Positions 8,169-16,843 are shown, counted from the first letter of the stretch. The stretch: 64,000 nt of DNA from Blautia sp. An249 (GCF_002159835.1 NZ_NFJL01000010.1:62001-126000), one strand, 5' to 3'. Numbers and translations: made by a program. The notes: generated by a model not told the origin, from the letters alone.

Positions 8169-8773
8169 CGCCGCAGGAATTTGATGTGATAAGAGCCGCA
8201 ATCAAAAGTGCGTATCCAACATTTAACATCATGCCTGACAAATACAGTATTCAGCTTTGGTACCGGATGCTTGGGGATATAGACTTCAAAGTCTGCGAGA
8301 CAGCGCTGCAGGAACTGATCGCAACGCAGACATATCCTCCGCAGATAGCGGAAATAAGGGCGAAATGCGCGGAGTACACAACACCGCAAATGAAAGATGC
8401 CGGGGAAGCATGGGGAGACGTTCAGCGGGCAATCCAGAAATACGGGTATTACCGGGCGGAGGAAGCTATGGCAAGCCTGTCTGGACCGACAAAGGAAGCG
8501 GTAGAAAGGATGGGGTTCCGGGAGCTGTGCCTGGGAGATAATCCGGTTGCGAACAGAGCCCACTTTTTTAAAATTTACGACGCTATCTTACAGCGAAAGA
8601 TCAATGATAGCCGCCTCCCGGAACTTGTCCTGAAAAAGAAAGCGGAGTACATGCTGAACTGTGCAGAGCAGGAGAAGCCGGCCGAAATCGAGGACCATGC
8701 CGAGAAACCAGAAGTCAATGTATCAACTCCAGAGTTTATAGATCGGCTCATGAAGGAGAAGGGATTGAGATGA
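8165..8773 (+). CDS. Replicative helicase loader/inhibitor-like protein (202 aa)
   Basis: It begins with a GTG overlapping the previous stop and has GGAGGTG 6 bases upstream. The N-terminal about 65 residues (IKSAYPTFNI, LWYRMLGDIDFKVCETALQE, TYPPQIAEIRAKC) match the helical domain of SPP1 gp39/G40P-type helicase loaders. The C-terminal half is a second helical region ending FIDRLMKEKGLR. In these phages the loader delivers host or phage DnaB-type helicase to the origin melted by the replisome organizer encoded just upstream. No helicase gene is visible, so the host helicase is probably used. Confidence 0.65.
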   Translation: MTPQEFDVIRAAIKSAYPTFNIMPDKYSIQLWYRMLGDIDFKVCETALQELIATQTYPPQIAEIRAKCAEYTTPQMKDAGEAWGDVQRAIQKYGYYRAEEAMASLSGPTKEAVERMGFRELCLGDNPVANRAHFFKIYDAILQRKINDSRLPELVLKKKAEYMLNCAEQEKPAEIEDHAEKPEVNVSTPEFIDRLMKEKGLR

Positions 8774-9612
8774 ATGCGAAAAAAGAAGCACAGACGATAC
8801 AAGGGACCAAGCAGGAATTCTTAAAGATCTTCCGGGAAATGTGCTACAGCCGGAGTACATGGCAGGTGTGGGCGGACCTCATCAGCATGATAGCGTGTAC
8901 TCTGGCAAATTCCACAGATCCGGACAAGGAGGGGGCTCGATATTTGGATCGGGAGCGGGAGTACCGGCAATGCGCCGAACGTCTCGGCGGAGTAGATAAG
9001 CCGGCGCTATGTATGAGCGTGATTGTCGAAGCACTTGAAAGAAACCCGGAGCAGGACTTTCTCGGAGAATTGTTCATGGAGCTGGAACTCGGGAATCATT
9101 GGAAAGGACAGTTTTTTACACCTTATTGCATATGCAAGGCAATGTCGAAGATTGTCGTGGGCGATGTGGACAAGCAGATAGAACAAAGAGGATACATAAG
9201 TGTTTGCGATCCTGCCTGCGGCGCAGGGGCAACTCTAATTGCCACTGTGAGCGAAATGAAACGGTCAAAGTTTAATTTCCAGAACCACGTATTGTTCGTA
9301 GGTCAGGATATTGATCGGGTGGCAGGAATGATGTGCTACATTCAGCTTTCGCTTCTTGGGTGCGCTGGATATATTTGCATCGGAGATACACTGACAAATC
9401 CCATGGCAGGGCATGTGCTCTTCCCGCAGGAGCGGGAGGGGCAAGAATTGTGGATCATGCCAATGTTCAGGATAGGAGTATGGCAATGGCGTCGGATGTT
9501 TTTCTTGTTAGGAAAAACCGGCCGGGATACGAACAAGGAGAAGGGAAGAGAAAGATTTTACATGTTTTTTGATTTTAACGATAAGGAGGAAAAACGATGG
9601 GAGAAAATGTAA
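8770..9612 (+). CDS. N6-adenine methylase-fold protein lacking a clear catalytic NPP[YF] motif (280 aa)
   Basis: It has a helical N-terminal domain like those of type I-style adenine methylases, then GQFFTPYCICKAMSK at about 114-128 and the SAM-binding DPACGAGATL at about 147-156, followed by GQDIDRVAGMMCYIQLSLLG. The usual motif IV (NPPY/F) that should follow GDTLTNP is not seen: the frame continues GDTLTNPMAGHVLFP and the C-terminal 60 residues are basic and low in similarity. It could bind SAM without methylating, be a decayed methylase, or have a diverged active site. It overlaps the loader gene by 4 bases and the PcfK-like gene by 16. Confidence 0.6.
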   Translation: MNAKKEAQTIQGTKQEFLKIFREMCYSRSTWQVWADLISMIACTLANSTDPDKEGARYLDREREYRQCAERLGGVDKPALCMSVIVEALERNPEQDFLGELFMELELGNHWKGQFFTPYCICKAMSKIVVGDVDKQIEQRGYISVCDPACGAGATLIATVSEMKRSKFNFQNHVLFVGQDIDRVAGMMCYIQLSLLGCAGYICIGDTLTNPMAGHVLFPQEREGQELWIMPMFRIGVWQWRRMFFLLGKTGRDTNKEKGRERFYMFFDFNDKEEKRWEKM

Positions 9613-10475
9613 AGCATTTCACGTCCGAACAGAAAGATGAAAACACCTATGGTTGGCCATGGAATGAAGTGGTGAAAAAGTATCTGGAGAGCGGATATGC
9701 AAGTGAGCAGAAAGAGTGCCAGGTTACGATCCGGGAAAAGGAGTACAAAATTCTCAAACGGGATGCGGTCACAGTATTCTATGACGCTGATGGAAATACG
9801 CTGTTTGATGTGACAAACGATCGGTTGAAGAAAGAGTATGAATCTGATCACGGCGAAGAAAAGGAGACTGAAGATGCCGCTGAGGGGGTGGAGATGGGGA
9901 AAGCTTCTCTTGCTGACATTATAACGGGGAACCTTCCGAATCCGACTCCGGAAGAAATAGAAATCGCAGAAAAAGCGAATGCGGGAGATGTGCAGGCAAA
10001 AGCAAAACAGAAACTGGATGACGAATTAAAGAGCGCTGGAAACAAGGCGTTCGCTATTCCGATAATGACCTATCTGAAAAAGCGGTGTGATGAAGATCCG
10101 GGCATGGCGGAAGATATATTGCAAGAGCACAAAACCTGGAAAAAGTGCTTTGACTACATCCATGAGAAAGCAAGGGGATACGCTTCTGGGATCTTCGTAG
10201 CCGTTCCTGATAATGTCGTATACGAATGGTCCGAAGATTATTTCAGATTAGACGACAAAGCTCTGGAAGAGAAGAAAAAGAAGGAGCGGAAAGAACTGGA
10301 GGATAAAAGAAAAGCGGAAGCGGCAAAGAGAAAATCGGCATCCGGAAAGCAGAAAAAGAAAGCAGCTGCCAAAAAGGATAATGAAGATAAGAAAGCTGCA
10401 GCACCGGATAAGAAAGGCAAGACTCCAAAGAATAAGGAGCCGGAAGGGCAAATGTCGTTGTTTGATTTACTTTAG
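9597..10475 (+). CDS. PcfK-like protein, possibly AcrIIA9-related (292 aa)
   Basis: The PcfK-like core is at about 135-222: NKAFAIPIMTYLKKRCDEDP, KTWKKCFDYIHEKARGYA and VVYEWSEDYFRLDD. The C-terminal 65 residues are a Lys/Ala/Glu-rich tail ending in MSLFDLL, a short hydrophobic terminal motif reminiscent of clamp-binding peptides (QMSLFDLL). PcfK and PcfJ were named from a conjugative plasmid. I recall that the Cas9 inhibitor AcrIIA9 belongs to the PcfK-like group. It is followed directly by a PcfJ-like gene, so the two probably act together. A sliding clamp is encoded downstream. Confidence 0.7.
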   Translation: MGENVKHFTSEQKDENTYGWPWNEVVKKYLESGYASEQKECQVTIREKEYKILKRDAVTVFYDADGNTLFDVTNDRLKKEYESDHGEEKETEDAAEGVEMGKASLADIITGNLPNPTPEEIEIAEKANAGDVQAKAKQKLDDELKSAGNKAFAIPIMTYLKKRCDEDPGMAEDILQEHKTWKKCFDYIHEKARGYASGIFVAVPDNVVYEWSEDYFRLDDKALEEKKKKERKELEDKRKAEAAKRKSASGKQKKKAAAKKDNEDKKAAAPDKKGKTPKNKEPEGQMSLFDLL

Positions 10476-10487
10476 GAGGCATGGAAA

Positions 10488-12680
10488 GTGGATAAGAGAA
10501 AGTTATCAAAGATTTCAAGGCCATGTGCAGCGCCGGATATTCTGGAAATGGGGAGGCGACTTGCAGACTGTGCGACTCACATAGTGACTGCAGAATTGGT
10601 CGAAGATAAAAAAATTCTGCTCCTGAATTTCTTTAAAACAAACAGCTTGGCCAGCGGAAATACAGAAGCAGAGTTTAGGACATTTCTGTCTCACGAGGAT
10701 TATATCACACAAGATCTGAAGACGTCAAAAACAAAGTGGATCACCGGAGCATTTGAAAGAATGCAGAATTTTACACTGTTTGATTATGTGTGGGATAGCC
10801 ATCGTCACAAAGGGGAATACCGGTTGAATGCCGTTATGAGATCGGATGATGATTTGAGAATTGTCGAATTTTTTTTTAAGGAGTACATAGATCGGGAAGA
10901 TAAGTATAGGCCATGGACAGGGATACATAGATTCCAACAAGGGATCCTCGACAGAAAGCTGGCGGCACGACACAAAAAAGAGACTGACAAGATTGACGCA
11001 GTGATGGATCCGATCAAGGCACCGCCGAAACAGTTTGAAGACTGGGTATGGGAGACTGGGATGAGCTTCAGCCGGTACCTGATCTACAAAGAGGAGAAGA
11101 AAGGCGAGGCTGTATGTGAATGTACGCACTGCAGGAAGATCGGGACAGTCAAGAGGAAAGACATCCGTCTCCGGAACAACGAAAAGGGAACATGCCCCTT
11201 TTGCGGAAGCCGTGTGACGATCAAGGCAAGAGGGGTAATGCCGGCCCCGCTGCTTGATGAAAGATGGTTTCTGTATGTGGATCCAACAGAAAAAGGATTT
11301 GTTCTCAGGTATTTCCTGGCATATCGGAGGATACAAAGTGACAAATATGTTGATTTTCTGGTTAATAACAGCCGGATAGAGCAGGGGATGTTCGAATACA
11401 GCAGGGCAATATATACATTCCCAAACGGAAAACCGAAATATGAATCCTATGAGTGGGGTGTATATAAGCAAAGAGGAGATTGTCGGTGGTGTCCGGACAC
11501 GGGAAGCATAGATTGCATGGAATGTATCTTATATCCCGGGAACCTTCCGGCGGCATGGGAGCATACACCAATGAAATATTCGGCATTAGAAGTGCTTTCG
11601 GGGAATATGCCGACGGTAGCGCTGCGGTATGAGGACGCAATTAAAAAATATATAAAGTTTCCGAAGTTAGAGTGGATCTGCAAAATGGGCCTGAACAAGC
11701 TTGCAAAAAACATTATCAATAGCCGGTATTCGGGCGACCTGACAGGGAAAATCAGGGAAAAGGGTTCTACGATATACGAGATTTTGGGACTGAATAAGGT
11801 AAATACAAAGCTGCTTCAGGCGATCGATGGGGATCATTACGAACTCCGGCTTTTGCAGGTGGCGCAGGAAATAGGCCTGCAGTTCAAGGCTGAACAGTTG
11901 AAGGACTATTACGAGACGTTTAGCTGCAATACGGATCTGCTGAAGCAGGCGAACAGGAAGACAACGCTGCACAAGATTGTCAAATACATTACGAGAGAAA
12001 GCGAAAAATATCCGCTCGGAGAAGAAAGCGGATGCTGGCGATATTCCTACATGCGCTATCGAGAGCGGGAAGATCCGAGGATCGAGAGAAAACGCAATAT
12101 GGCAAAGGACTGGCTTGAATACCTGAAATGGTGCAAAGAGCTCAGATACGATCTGGACAATATGTTTATTTATATGCCGAAGAACTTCAAGAAGGTTCAT
12201 GACCGGACCGCAAAGGAATATCGGGAACATTTGGACAAGAAAGCGGCTGCGGAGAAAAAGCGCAGGGAGCGGGAGGCAAAGAAACAGATGGAGGAAGCCA
12301 AACGGGCACTGGAAGAGATCCTGGGAGAGAACAAGGATGTTCAAAACGCCTTTCAGGTCAAAGGAAAAGGGCTTCTGCTTGTTGTTCCTGCCAGTGCAGA
12401 AGATATCAGGGCTGAAGGAGCTGCTCTGCATCATTGCGTGGGAACCTACGTTGACAGAGTAGCAAGAGGGGAAACCAATATTTTCTTCATCCGAAAGGAG
12501 AAAGAACCGGACAAGCCTTATTTTACGATGGAGTGGAGAGACAATGACATCGTGCAGTGCCGGGGATCCAGAAATTGTGGGATGCCGCCGGAAGTGAAAG
12601 CATTCACCGAGGCTTTCAAAAAGAAAATGTTGGAAAGCGCTGAAAAAGATAAAAACAAAGGACTCAGGAGGTGCGGATGA
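10488..12680 (+). CDS. PcfJ-like protein with zinc-finger motifs (730 aa)
   Basis: GTG start behind GGAGGCATGG, 12 bases after the PcfK-like stop. A treble-clef-like Cys set (CECTHC...CPFC) lies at about 205-240 and a second (CRWC...CMEC) at about 325-340. A basic coiled coil covers about 560-610. The C-terminal PcfJ core contains VVPASAEDIRAEGAALHHCV and YVDRVARGETNIFFIRK. The PcfJ core, with a His-His-Cys cluster, recurs with PcfK in plasmids and phages. Its biochemical activity is not known to me; a nucleic-acid-processing role is plausible from the zinc fingers. Confidence 0.7.
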   Translation: MDKRKLSKISRPCAAPDILEMGRRLADCATHIVTAELVEDKKILLLNFFKTNSLASGNTEAEFRTFLSHEDYITQDLKTSKTKWITGAFERMQNFTLFDYVWDSHRHKGEYRLNAVMRSDDDLRIVEFFFKEYIDREDKYRPWTGIHRFQQGILDRKLAARHKKETDKIDAVMDPIKAPPKQFEDWVWETGMSFSRYLIYKEEKKGEAVCECTHCRKIGTVKRKDIRLRNNEKGTCPFCGSRVTIKARGVMPAPLLDERWFLYVDPTEKGFVLRYFLAYRRIQSDKYVDFLVNNSRIEQGMFEYSRAIYTFPNGKPKYESYEWGVYKQRGDCRWCPDTGSIDCMECILYPGNLPAAWEHTPMKYSALEVLSGNMPTVALRYEDAIKKYIKFPKLEWICKMGLNKLAKNIINSRYSGDLTGKIREKGSTIYEILGLNKVNTKLLQAIDGDHYELRLLQVAQEIGLQFKAEQLKDYYETFSCNTDLLKQANRKTTLHKIVKYITRESEKYPLGEESGCWRYSYMRYREREDPRIERKRNMAKDWLEYLKWCKELRYDLDNMFIYMPKNFKKVHDRTAKEYREHLDKKAAAEKKRREREAKKQMEEAKRALEEILGENKDVQNAFQVKGKGLLLVVPASAEDIRAEGAALHHCVGTYVDRVARGETNIFFIRKEKEPDKPYFTMEWRDNDIVQCRGSRNCGMPPEVKAFTEAFKKKMLESAEKDKNKGLRRCG

Positions 12681-12681
12681 T

Positions 12682-12873
12682 ATGGGAACAAACATAATCA
12701 GGAGCTTGCGAAAAGGATCGGTACAGTGGAATGAAGAGGATCGGCTCCAGTTGGTATCAATATTGGCCAAAGCCGGATATGCCGTAAAGATTGGGAGACG
12801 TATCGTTCGCGGAACAGAAGATAAGGCAAAACCGCAGTTTGAATACACAGTGGAATATTGGGAGGCGGAATAG
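12682..12873 (+). CDS. Small basic early protein (63 aa)
   Basis: Starts 1 base after the PcfJ-like stop, with GGAGGTG about 10 bases upstream inside the previous gene. It begins MGTNIIRSLRKGSVQWNEED and contains a strand-rich YAVKIGRRIVRG segment. It resembles short phage proteins with a single winged or strand-rich domain, but I recognise no family. Translational coupling to the PcfJ-like gene suggests joint expression. Confidence 0.5.
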   Translation: MGTNIIRSLRKGSVQWNEEDRLQLVSILAKAGYAVKIGRRIVRGTEDKAKPQFEYTVEYWEAE

Positions 12874-13029
12874 ATGAAGATTGGAGAAATTGTTGAAATC
12901 CTGATAAGGGTGAAAGATGACTACAGCTATACGGATTATCGCAAACAGGCGATCGAGGAAGCGTGCAATCTGCTTGACAAGCTGCCTCGCATGGAGGAGG
13001 CGAGAGAGTATGAACCGGTCAAAAATTGA
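12874..13029 (+). CDS. Very short acidic protein (51 aa)
   Basis: The ATG immediately follows the previous stop (TAGATG), with GGAGGCGG 5-12 bases upstream. The sequence, beginning MKIGEIVEILIRVKDDYS, is predicted as two short helices and ends by overlapping the next gene by 20 bases. It is too short for a family assignment. Coding support comes from the tight coupling, the ribosome binding site and typical codon use. Confidence 0.5.
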   Translation: MKIGEIVEILIRVKDDYSYTDYRKQAIEEACNLLDKLPRMEEAREYEPVKN

Positions 13030-14008
13030 GTGGTGTGATCACACGCTGAATATCGTGACTGGGTGTCGGCACGGATGCGAGTATTGCTACGCCAGAACGA
13101 TGAGCCTTAGATTTTCCGGGAATGTAAAGCTGAACATAAGGAGAACCGACAAATACCGGAAAGATGAAGGCGGTTATGTATTGGACGAGCCTTTCATAGG
13201 GGAAAACGGAAAACAGATCATATATCCTTTTGGGTTTGAACCGACGATGCACAGATATCGCTTCGGCACTCTGGATAAATTGAAGATGGGCCAGAACATT
13301 TTCGTTGGAGCCATGGCGGATCTGTTCGGAGACTGGGTGCCGGATGCCTGGATCAACGATGTGTTCCGGTGCTGTGCGGAGCATCCACAGCATAACTATC
13401 TGTTCCTCACGAAAAACACAGAGAGGTATGCGGATTTGGATATGCTTCCCGGCGGGGCGAATATGTTTTACGGAACATCGATCACACGGGAAGAGGAAAT
13501 GCATAGGTTTAACTTCCTGCCGGCGCGGCGCAACACATTTGTGAGCATAGAACCGATTCTGGAAGACGTTCTTCCTGAGAAGCATAACATTTTGTTCCGT
13601 CAGGTGGATTGGGTAATCATCGGCGCAGAGACGGGGCGGAGAAAAGGGAAGGTCATTCCGAACCTGGAGTGGATCCGGAAGATCGTTGAAGCGGCAGAGA
13701 AGGAAAAGACACCGGTATTTATGAAAGACAGCCTTATCGATATTGTTGGAGAAGATTCCATGAAGCGGGAGTTCCCTGATCAGCTCCTTGTAAGGAAAAA
13801 GAGCGAGAAAATCCTTGCAAAGCTGATGGGAGAATGTGCGGAATGCCACAAACAGCAGGAGAAAAACAGGATGGTATCCATTACGGCACGAACCAAAAGA
13901 GGTGGAAAGACAAACGCCTTTGCATATATGTGCAAACCGTGTTTCGTAAAGTGGTGCAAAGAACATGGAGTAAAAGTTCCTCCGCTCGAAGGGCTGGAGG
14001 ACGAATAG
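13010..14008 (+). CDS. DUF5131 (phage Gp37/Gp68-like) radical-SAM-type protein (332 aa)
   Basis: I chose the ATG at 13010 behind GGAGGCGAG rather than a long upstream extension. The N-terminus MNRSKIEWCDHTLN leads into CRHGCEYC at 19-26, the CX3CX2C cluster of radical SAM enzymes, followed by YA. Later blocks (FVGAMADLFGDWVPDAWIND, YLFLTKNTERY, VSIEPILED, WVIIGAETGRRKG) are those I recall for DUF5131. A C-terminal CxxC...CxxC zinc ribbon lies at about 272-315. Substrate unknown. The family is widespread in phages and mobile elements, so an RNA or nucleotide modification is possible. Confidence 0.75.
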   Translation: MNRSKIEWCDHTLNIVTGCRHGCEYCYARTMSLRFSGNVKLNIRRTDKYRKDEGGYVLDEPFIGENGKQIIYPFGFEPTMHRYRFGTLDKLKMGQNIFVGAMADLFGDWVPDAWINDVFRCCAEHPQHNYLFLTKNTERYADLDMLPGGANMFYGTSITREEEMHRFNFLPARRNTFVSIEPILEDVLPEKHNILFRQVDWVIIGAETGRRKGKVIPNLEWIRKIVEAAEKEKTPVFMKDSLIDIVGEDSMKREFPDQLLVRKKSEKILAKLMGECAECHKQQEKNRMVSITARTKRGGKTNAFAYMCKPCFVKWCKEHGVKVPPLEGLEDE

Positions 14009-14020
14009 AAAGGAGCAGAC

Positions 14021-14308
14021 ATGGGGAAGAGTAAACGGAACTGCAGAAGAACAGAAGATGAAGTTCGTATCCACGAAAAGGCAGTAAAGATGCGGAAGAT
14101 GACGGATGAACAGCTCGTACACTATGTGGAGGATCGGGTTGAGAAAGCCAGAAGCGAGGGCTTTAACATCGGCAAGAAGTCGGTCCGCAGCGGGAAAAGT
14201 ACAAATGATTTCCTTGCAGAACTGCAGACATCCAAAATCCCGGGGATAGGAGCTGTTACGATCAATAAATTACTGAAGGTGGCAAAAGAGAATGGATACA
14301 TACAGTAG
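14021..14308 (+). CDS. Small protein with helix-hairpin-helix-like C-terminus (95 aa)
   Basis: The N-terminal half is charged and helical. The C-terminal IPGIGAVTINKLLKVAKENG (about 74-93) has the GxG hairpin of helix-hairpin-helix DNA-binding elements. AAAGGAG lies 6-12 bases before the ATG, and the gene overlaps the RecU-like gene by 17 bases. A DNA-binding accessory role in recombination is inferred from the motif and from co-translation with the Holliday-junction resolvase. Confidence 0.5.
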   Translation: MGKSKRNCRRTEDEVRIHEKAVKMRKMTDEQLVHYVEDRVEKARSEGFNIGKKSVRSGKSTNDFLAELQTSKIPGIGAVTINKLLKVAKENGYIQ

Positions 14309-14828
14309 GGCATTGGTCGGGAGCCGGTCCAGAGTATCAGGAGAATATTTTGAGGGCATGATCAGCGCAGCTTGCCAATTTTATGAGGAAAAGGGGATTT
14401 CCGTCATAGAGAAAACCCCGGAGCCGATGAGAGTGCTGAAACCGTATGACCGGAAAAGAGGACAATTTATCTGTTGCTTTGCGAAACAGGCACAGCCGGA
14501 CTTCAAAGGGATCCTGATGGATGCAACTATGGTGCTGTTCGACGCAAAGCATACGGATAAAGAGAAGATCATGAGAGACGTAGTTACAGAAGAACAGGAG
14601 AGCTGCTTTGAGAGATACATGAAACTTGGAGCGATGTGCTTTCTGGTAGTTTCAATAGGCCTGGATGATTTTTACCGTGTTCCATGGGTGGTGTTCCGTG
14701 ACATGAAAAAGATCTACGGGCACAAGTACATGAACAGGGAGGATCTCGAAGCATATAAAATCAAGTATTCAAATGGAGTTCTACGATTTTTAGACGGGAT
14801 AGAACTTCGGGAAGGAGACAGATCATGA
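14292..14828 (+). CDS. RecU-like Holliday junction resolvase (178 aa)
   Basis: The pattern resembles RecU and other restriction-fold resolvases: N-terminal YFEGMISAACQFYEEKGISV, then QPDFKGIL (68-75) and VLFDAKHTDK (81-90), which supply the Asp and Asp-x-Lys active-site residues, followed by EEQESCFERYMKLGAMCFLVV. It probably resolves branched replication or recombination intermediates before packaging. It lies between the helix-hairpin-helix gene and the sliding-clamp gene, overlapping both, in a recombination-repair operon. Confidence 0.75.
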   Translation: MDTYSRALVGSRSRVSGEYFEGMISAACQFYEEKGISVIEKTPEPMRVLKPYDRKRGQFICCFAKQAQPDFKGILMDATMVLFDAKHTDKEKIMRDVVTEEQESCFERYMKLGAMCFLVVSIGLDDFYRVPWVVFRDMKKIYGHKYMNREDLEAYKIKYSNGVLRFLDGIELREGDRS

Positions 14829-15901
14829 AGTTAAAAAAGTATGAACTGGTCAGAGCTATTGACAAAGTAAAGAGTGTTGTGCAGAAAAATCCACAGATTC
14901 CCGCCCTGGGAGGCGTTTTGATCAAAGAAGGTTATGCAATAGCTGCAAATGGAGAAATGACGATACAGGTCAAATTAGAGGGCACAGAGGACGAATCATT
15001 CATCATTCCAATGAAAGCGTTTGACCTGATAAAAAATCTTCCGGAGGGTGATGTGGAGATCACCTGTGATGATAAAGATGTGGTGACCATCCAGATGGAG
15101 AAGATTAAAAACAGTTACCAGTCATTCCCGGCGGAAAGCTTTATGTACGATAAAACAGAAACCGGCAAAGAGGAGGGGATTGTCCTTCCGGGAGCGCTTT
15201 TGATGGAGGCAGTATCGCATGCGCTTTATGCAGCTGCCGACAAGTCGCCGGGGCGGCCGGAGCTTGAAGGAATATATCTCGAAGGAGAAAATGACAATCT
15301 GAACCTTGCGGCCACAGACGGACATGTTATGTGTTGGGATCAGGTTAATTCTGTATCCGGTGTTTCCGGACTTAAGCTGATCGTTCCAAAAACAGCCGCA
15401 AAGAAACTTACTTCAATGGGGATGGATGATGATATAACACTTTCGCACGATGCAAACAGTGCGATTTTCAAGACCGATGCATATTTGATTCGTACCCGGA
15501 TCCGTGACGGTAAATTTGTTCCGTATCAGAAGATGTTCGTAAATATGGAGAATTACGCTATTGTGAACAGGGAGGAGCTTATAGGGGCCATGACCAGGGC
15601 GAAGATGTGTACGGATGAAAGCGTTCCTGCCGAGTTCGATATTGAAGGAGAGGAGATCAATGTGATTCTGCAAGACAAAGTAACAAATTATCGTGAAAAG
15701 ATAATGCTCAAGAGCCCGATCGAAAAGCCGATCCGCATTGGATTTGATTCCAGGTTGGTGTTGGAAACGATAAAGGCATTTACTTGCGAAAATATTACAT
15801 TGAATTTTTCGTCGCCTTCTACGCCGATGATTGTTCAGGCGGAGGATTCAGATATGAAAGCGCTGGTTCTTCCGGTAAGGTTGAAAGGAGCAACAAAATG
15901 A
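14825..15901 (+). CDS. Phage-encoded DNA polymerase III beta sliding clamp homologue (358 aa)
   Basis: The length and three-domain layout match bacterial beta clamps. MKLKKYELVRAIDKVKSVVQ starts domain 1. LPGALLMEAVSHALYAAAD, LEGIYLEGENDNLNLAATDG and HVMCW mark domain 2. The domain 3 end TPMIVQAEDSDMKALVLPVR is close to the usual clamp C-terminus. A phage clamp would tether a polymerase or repair partners; no phage polymerase is visible. Clamp-binding-like QMSLFDLL at the end of the PcfK-like protein is notable. It overlaps RecU by 4 bases. Confidence 0.85.
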   Translation: MKLKKYELVRAIDKVKSVVQKNPQIPALGGVLIKEGYAIAANGEMTIQVKLEGTEDESFIIPMKAFDLIKNLPEGDVEITCDDKDVVTIQMEKIKNSYQSFPAESFMYDKTETGKEEGIVLPGALLMEAVSHALYAAADKSPGRPELEGIYLEGENDNLNLAATDGHVMCWDQVNSVSGVSGLKLIVPKTAAKKLTSMGMDDDITLSHDANSAIFKTDAYLIRTRIRDGKFVPYQKMFVNMENYAIVNREELIGAMTRAKMCTDESVPAEFDIEGEEINVILQDKVTNYREKIMLKSPIEKPIRIGFDSRLVLETIKAFTCENITLNFSSPSTPMIVQAEDSDMKALVLPVRLKGATK

Positions 15902-16386
15902 GAAAAATAGATGATCTGGTAATAAAGCTTTTGGAATATGATCTGCGTCCCACGCCGCAGGGCGGTTGGGAGATTACGGAGGAAATGCGTGCGTTAATCC
16001 ACGAAATTGCTGAGGAGTGCAATGGTCTGGAAATAGTCCAAAGAGTAACAGAAGGTAAAGAGGAGTGGATTGAACAGGCCGCTCCGGAAGAAATCTACAT
16101 ACATATGCTTAAAAAAATAGTGGAAGCTCCGACAAGGATGCATATGATTTGCGTTCCTCGCGTCTTGATACCGCTCATAGACCAAAAGCTCCGCGAAAAC
16201 GAGGAAATCTTTCCGCATGTTGTTGGACAGGAAGCAGAGATGTTTATCGACGGAGAATGGAAAAGAGGGAGAGTTGTTGAGGGCTACCGGTTTAAAGACG
16301 GGATCGTGACGCTTGAAACTCCAGAAGGGGAACGGATATGGTGCGGAGAAGATAGAAAGGATCTATACCGACCGACGAAAGATTAG
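15898..16386 (+). CDS. Hypothetical phage protein with C-terminal strand-rich domain (162 aa)
   Basis: I chose the ATG at 15898, overlapping the clamp stop (ATGA), with AAAGGAGC upstream; the frame extends further upstream only inside the clamp gene. The N-terminal about 100 residues are helical and acidic. The last 55 (AEMFIDGEWKRGRVVEGYRF, then GIVTLETPEGERIWCGE) look like a small beta-barrel (SH3-like). I do not recognise a family. It is co-translated with the clamp. Confidence 0.5.
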   Translation: MRKIDDLVIKLLEYDLRPTPQGGWEITEEMRALIHEIAEECNGLEIVQRVTEGKEEWIEQAAPEEIYIHMLKKIVEAPTRMHMICVPRVLIPLIDQKLRENEEIFPHVVGQEAEMFIDGEWKRGRVVEGYRFKDGIVTLETPEGERIWCGEDRKDLYRPTKD

Positions 16387-16402
16387 GCGCGAGGATGATG
16401 GC

Positions 16403-16843
16403 ATGGAAGGCAAAGAACAAAGGTTGTGGTTTCTTTTCCAGTTTCTCCATGAGGTCGAGGAAGAAATGTCGAAGGAAGAGCAAAAGCAGGTGATGATAGA
16501 GAAAGCGATAAATCTAAAGCTCATGTGCGATTATGCTGTAAGCTGCTCCTATCTCGACATAGTGCTGATCATCTGTATGTTAAGGGATTACGTCCAAATT
16601 GTTGACGAAATAAGAGCGGACGATATTCAATGGTCAGCATATTACCGAGATAAATTCCTTAAAATGGCAGATCGGCTTTCGGAACAGATCGAATATGACT
16701 ATGATGCGGCGAAAGAGAGATGCCTGACGAAGAGACAGAGAGAAGAAAACGCAGGAGATATAGGCGAAGATGCAATGGCAATGGCCGTTAAGTATGGAAA
16801 AGGAAAGAAAAAGAAAGAAAAGGAGAAGAGCAATGAAAATTAG
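16403..16843 (+). CDS. Helical hypothetical protein (146 aa)
   Basis: I place the start at the ATG at 16403 (MEGKEQRLWFLFQFLHEVEE) behind GCGAGGATG. The protein is nearly all helix, with an acidic first half, IVLIICMLRDYVQIVDEIRA in the centre and a Lys-rich tail (GKGKKKKEKEKSNEN). It overlaps the next gene by 11 bases. It contains no recognised motif. It belongs to the cassette of small genes between the clamp and the late regulator. Confidence 0.45.
   Translation: MEGKEQRLWFLFQFLHEVEEEMSKEEQKQVMIEKAINLKLMCDYAVSCSYLDIVLIICMLRDYVQIVDEIRADDIQWSAYYRDKFLKMADRLSEQIEYDYDAAKERCLTKRQREENAGDIGEDAMAMAVKYGKGKKKKEKEKSNEN

Noticed and set aside
11667-12848. 393-residue antisense frame opposite the PcfJ-like gene
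   Set aside because: It is Cys/Phe/Ser-rich in the way expected of an antisense shadow, lacks a ribosome binding site and crosses into the next gene.
12917-13009. Longer start for the DUF5131 gene
   Set aside because: The extra 31 residues are basic and unlike the family, and the ATG at 13010 has its own ribosome binding site and a matching N-terminus.
13019-14122. 367-residue antisense frame opposite the DUF5131 gene
   Set aside because: The sense gene has clear motifs, while this frame has none and no start context.
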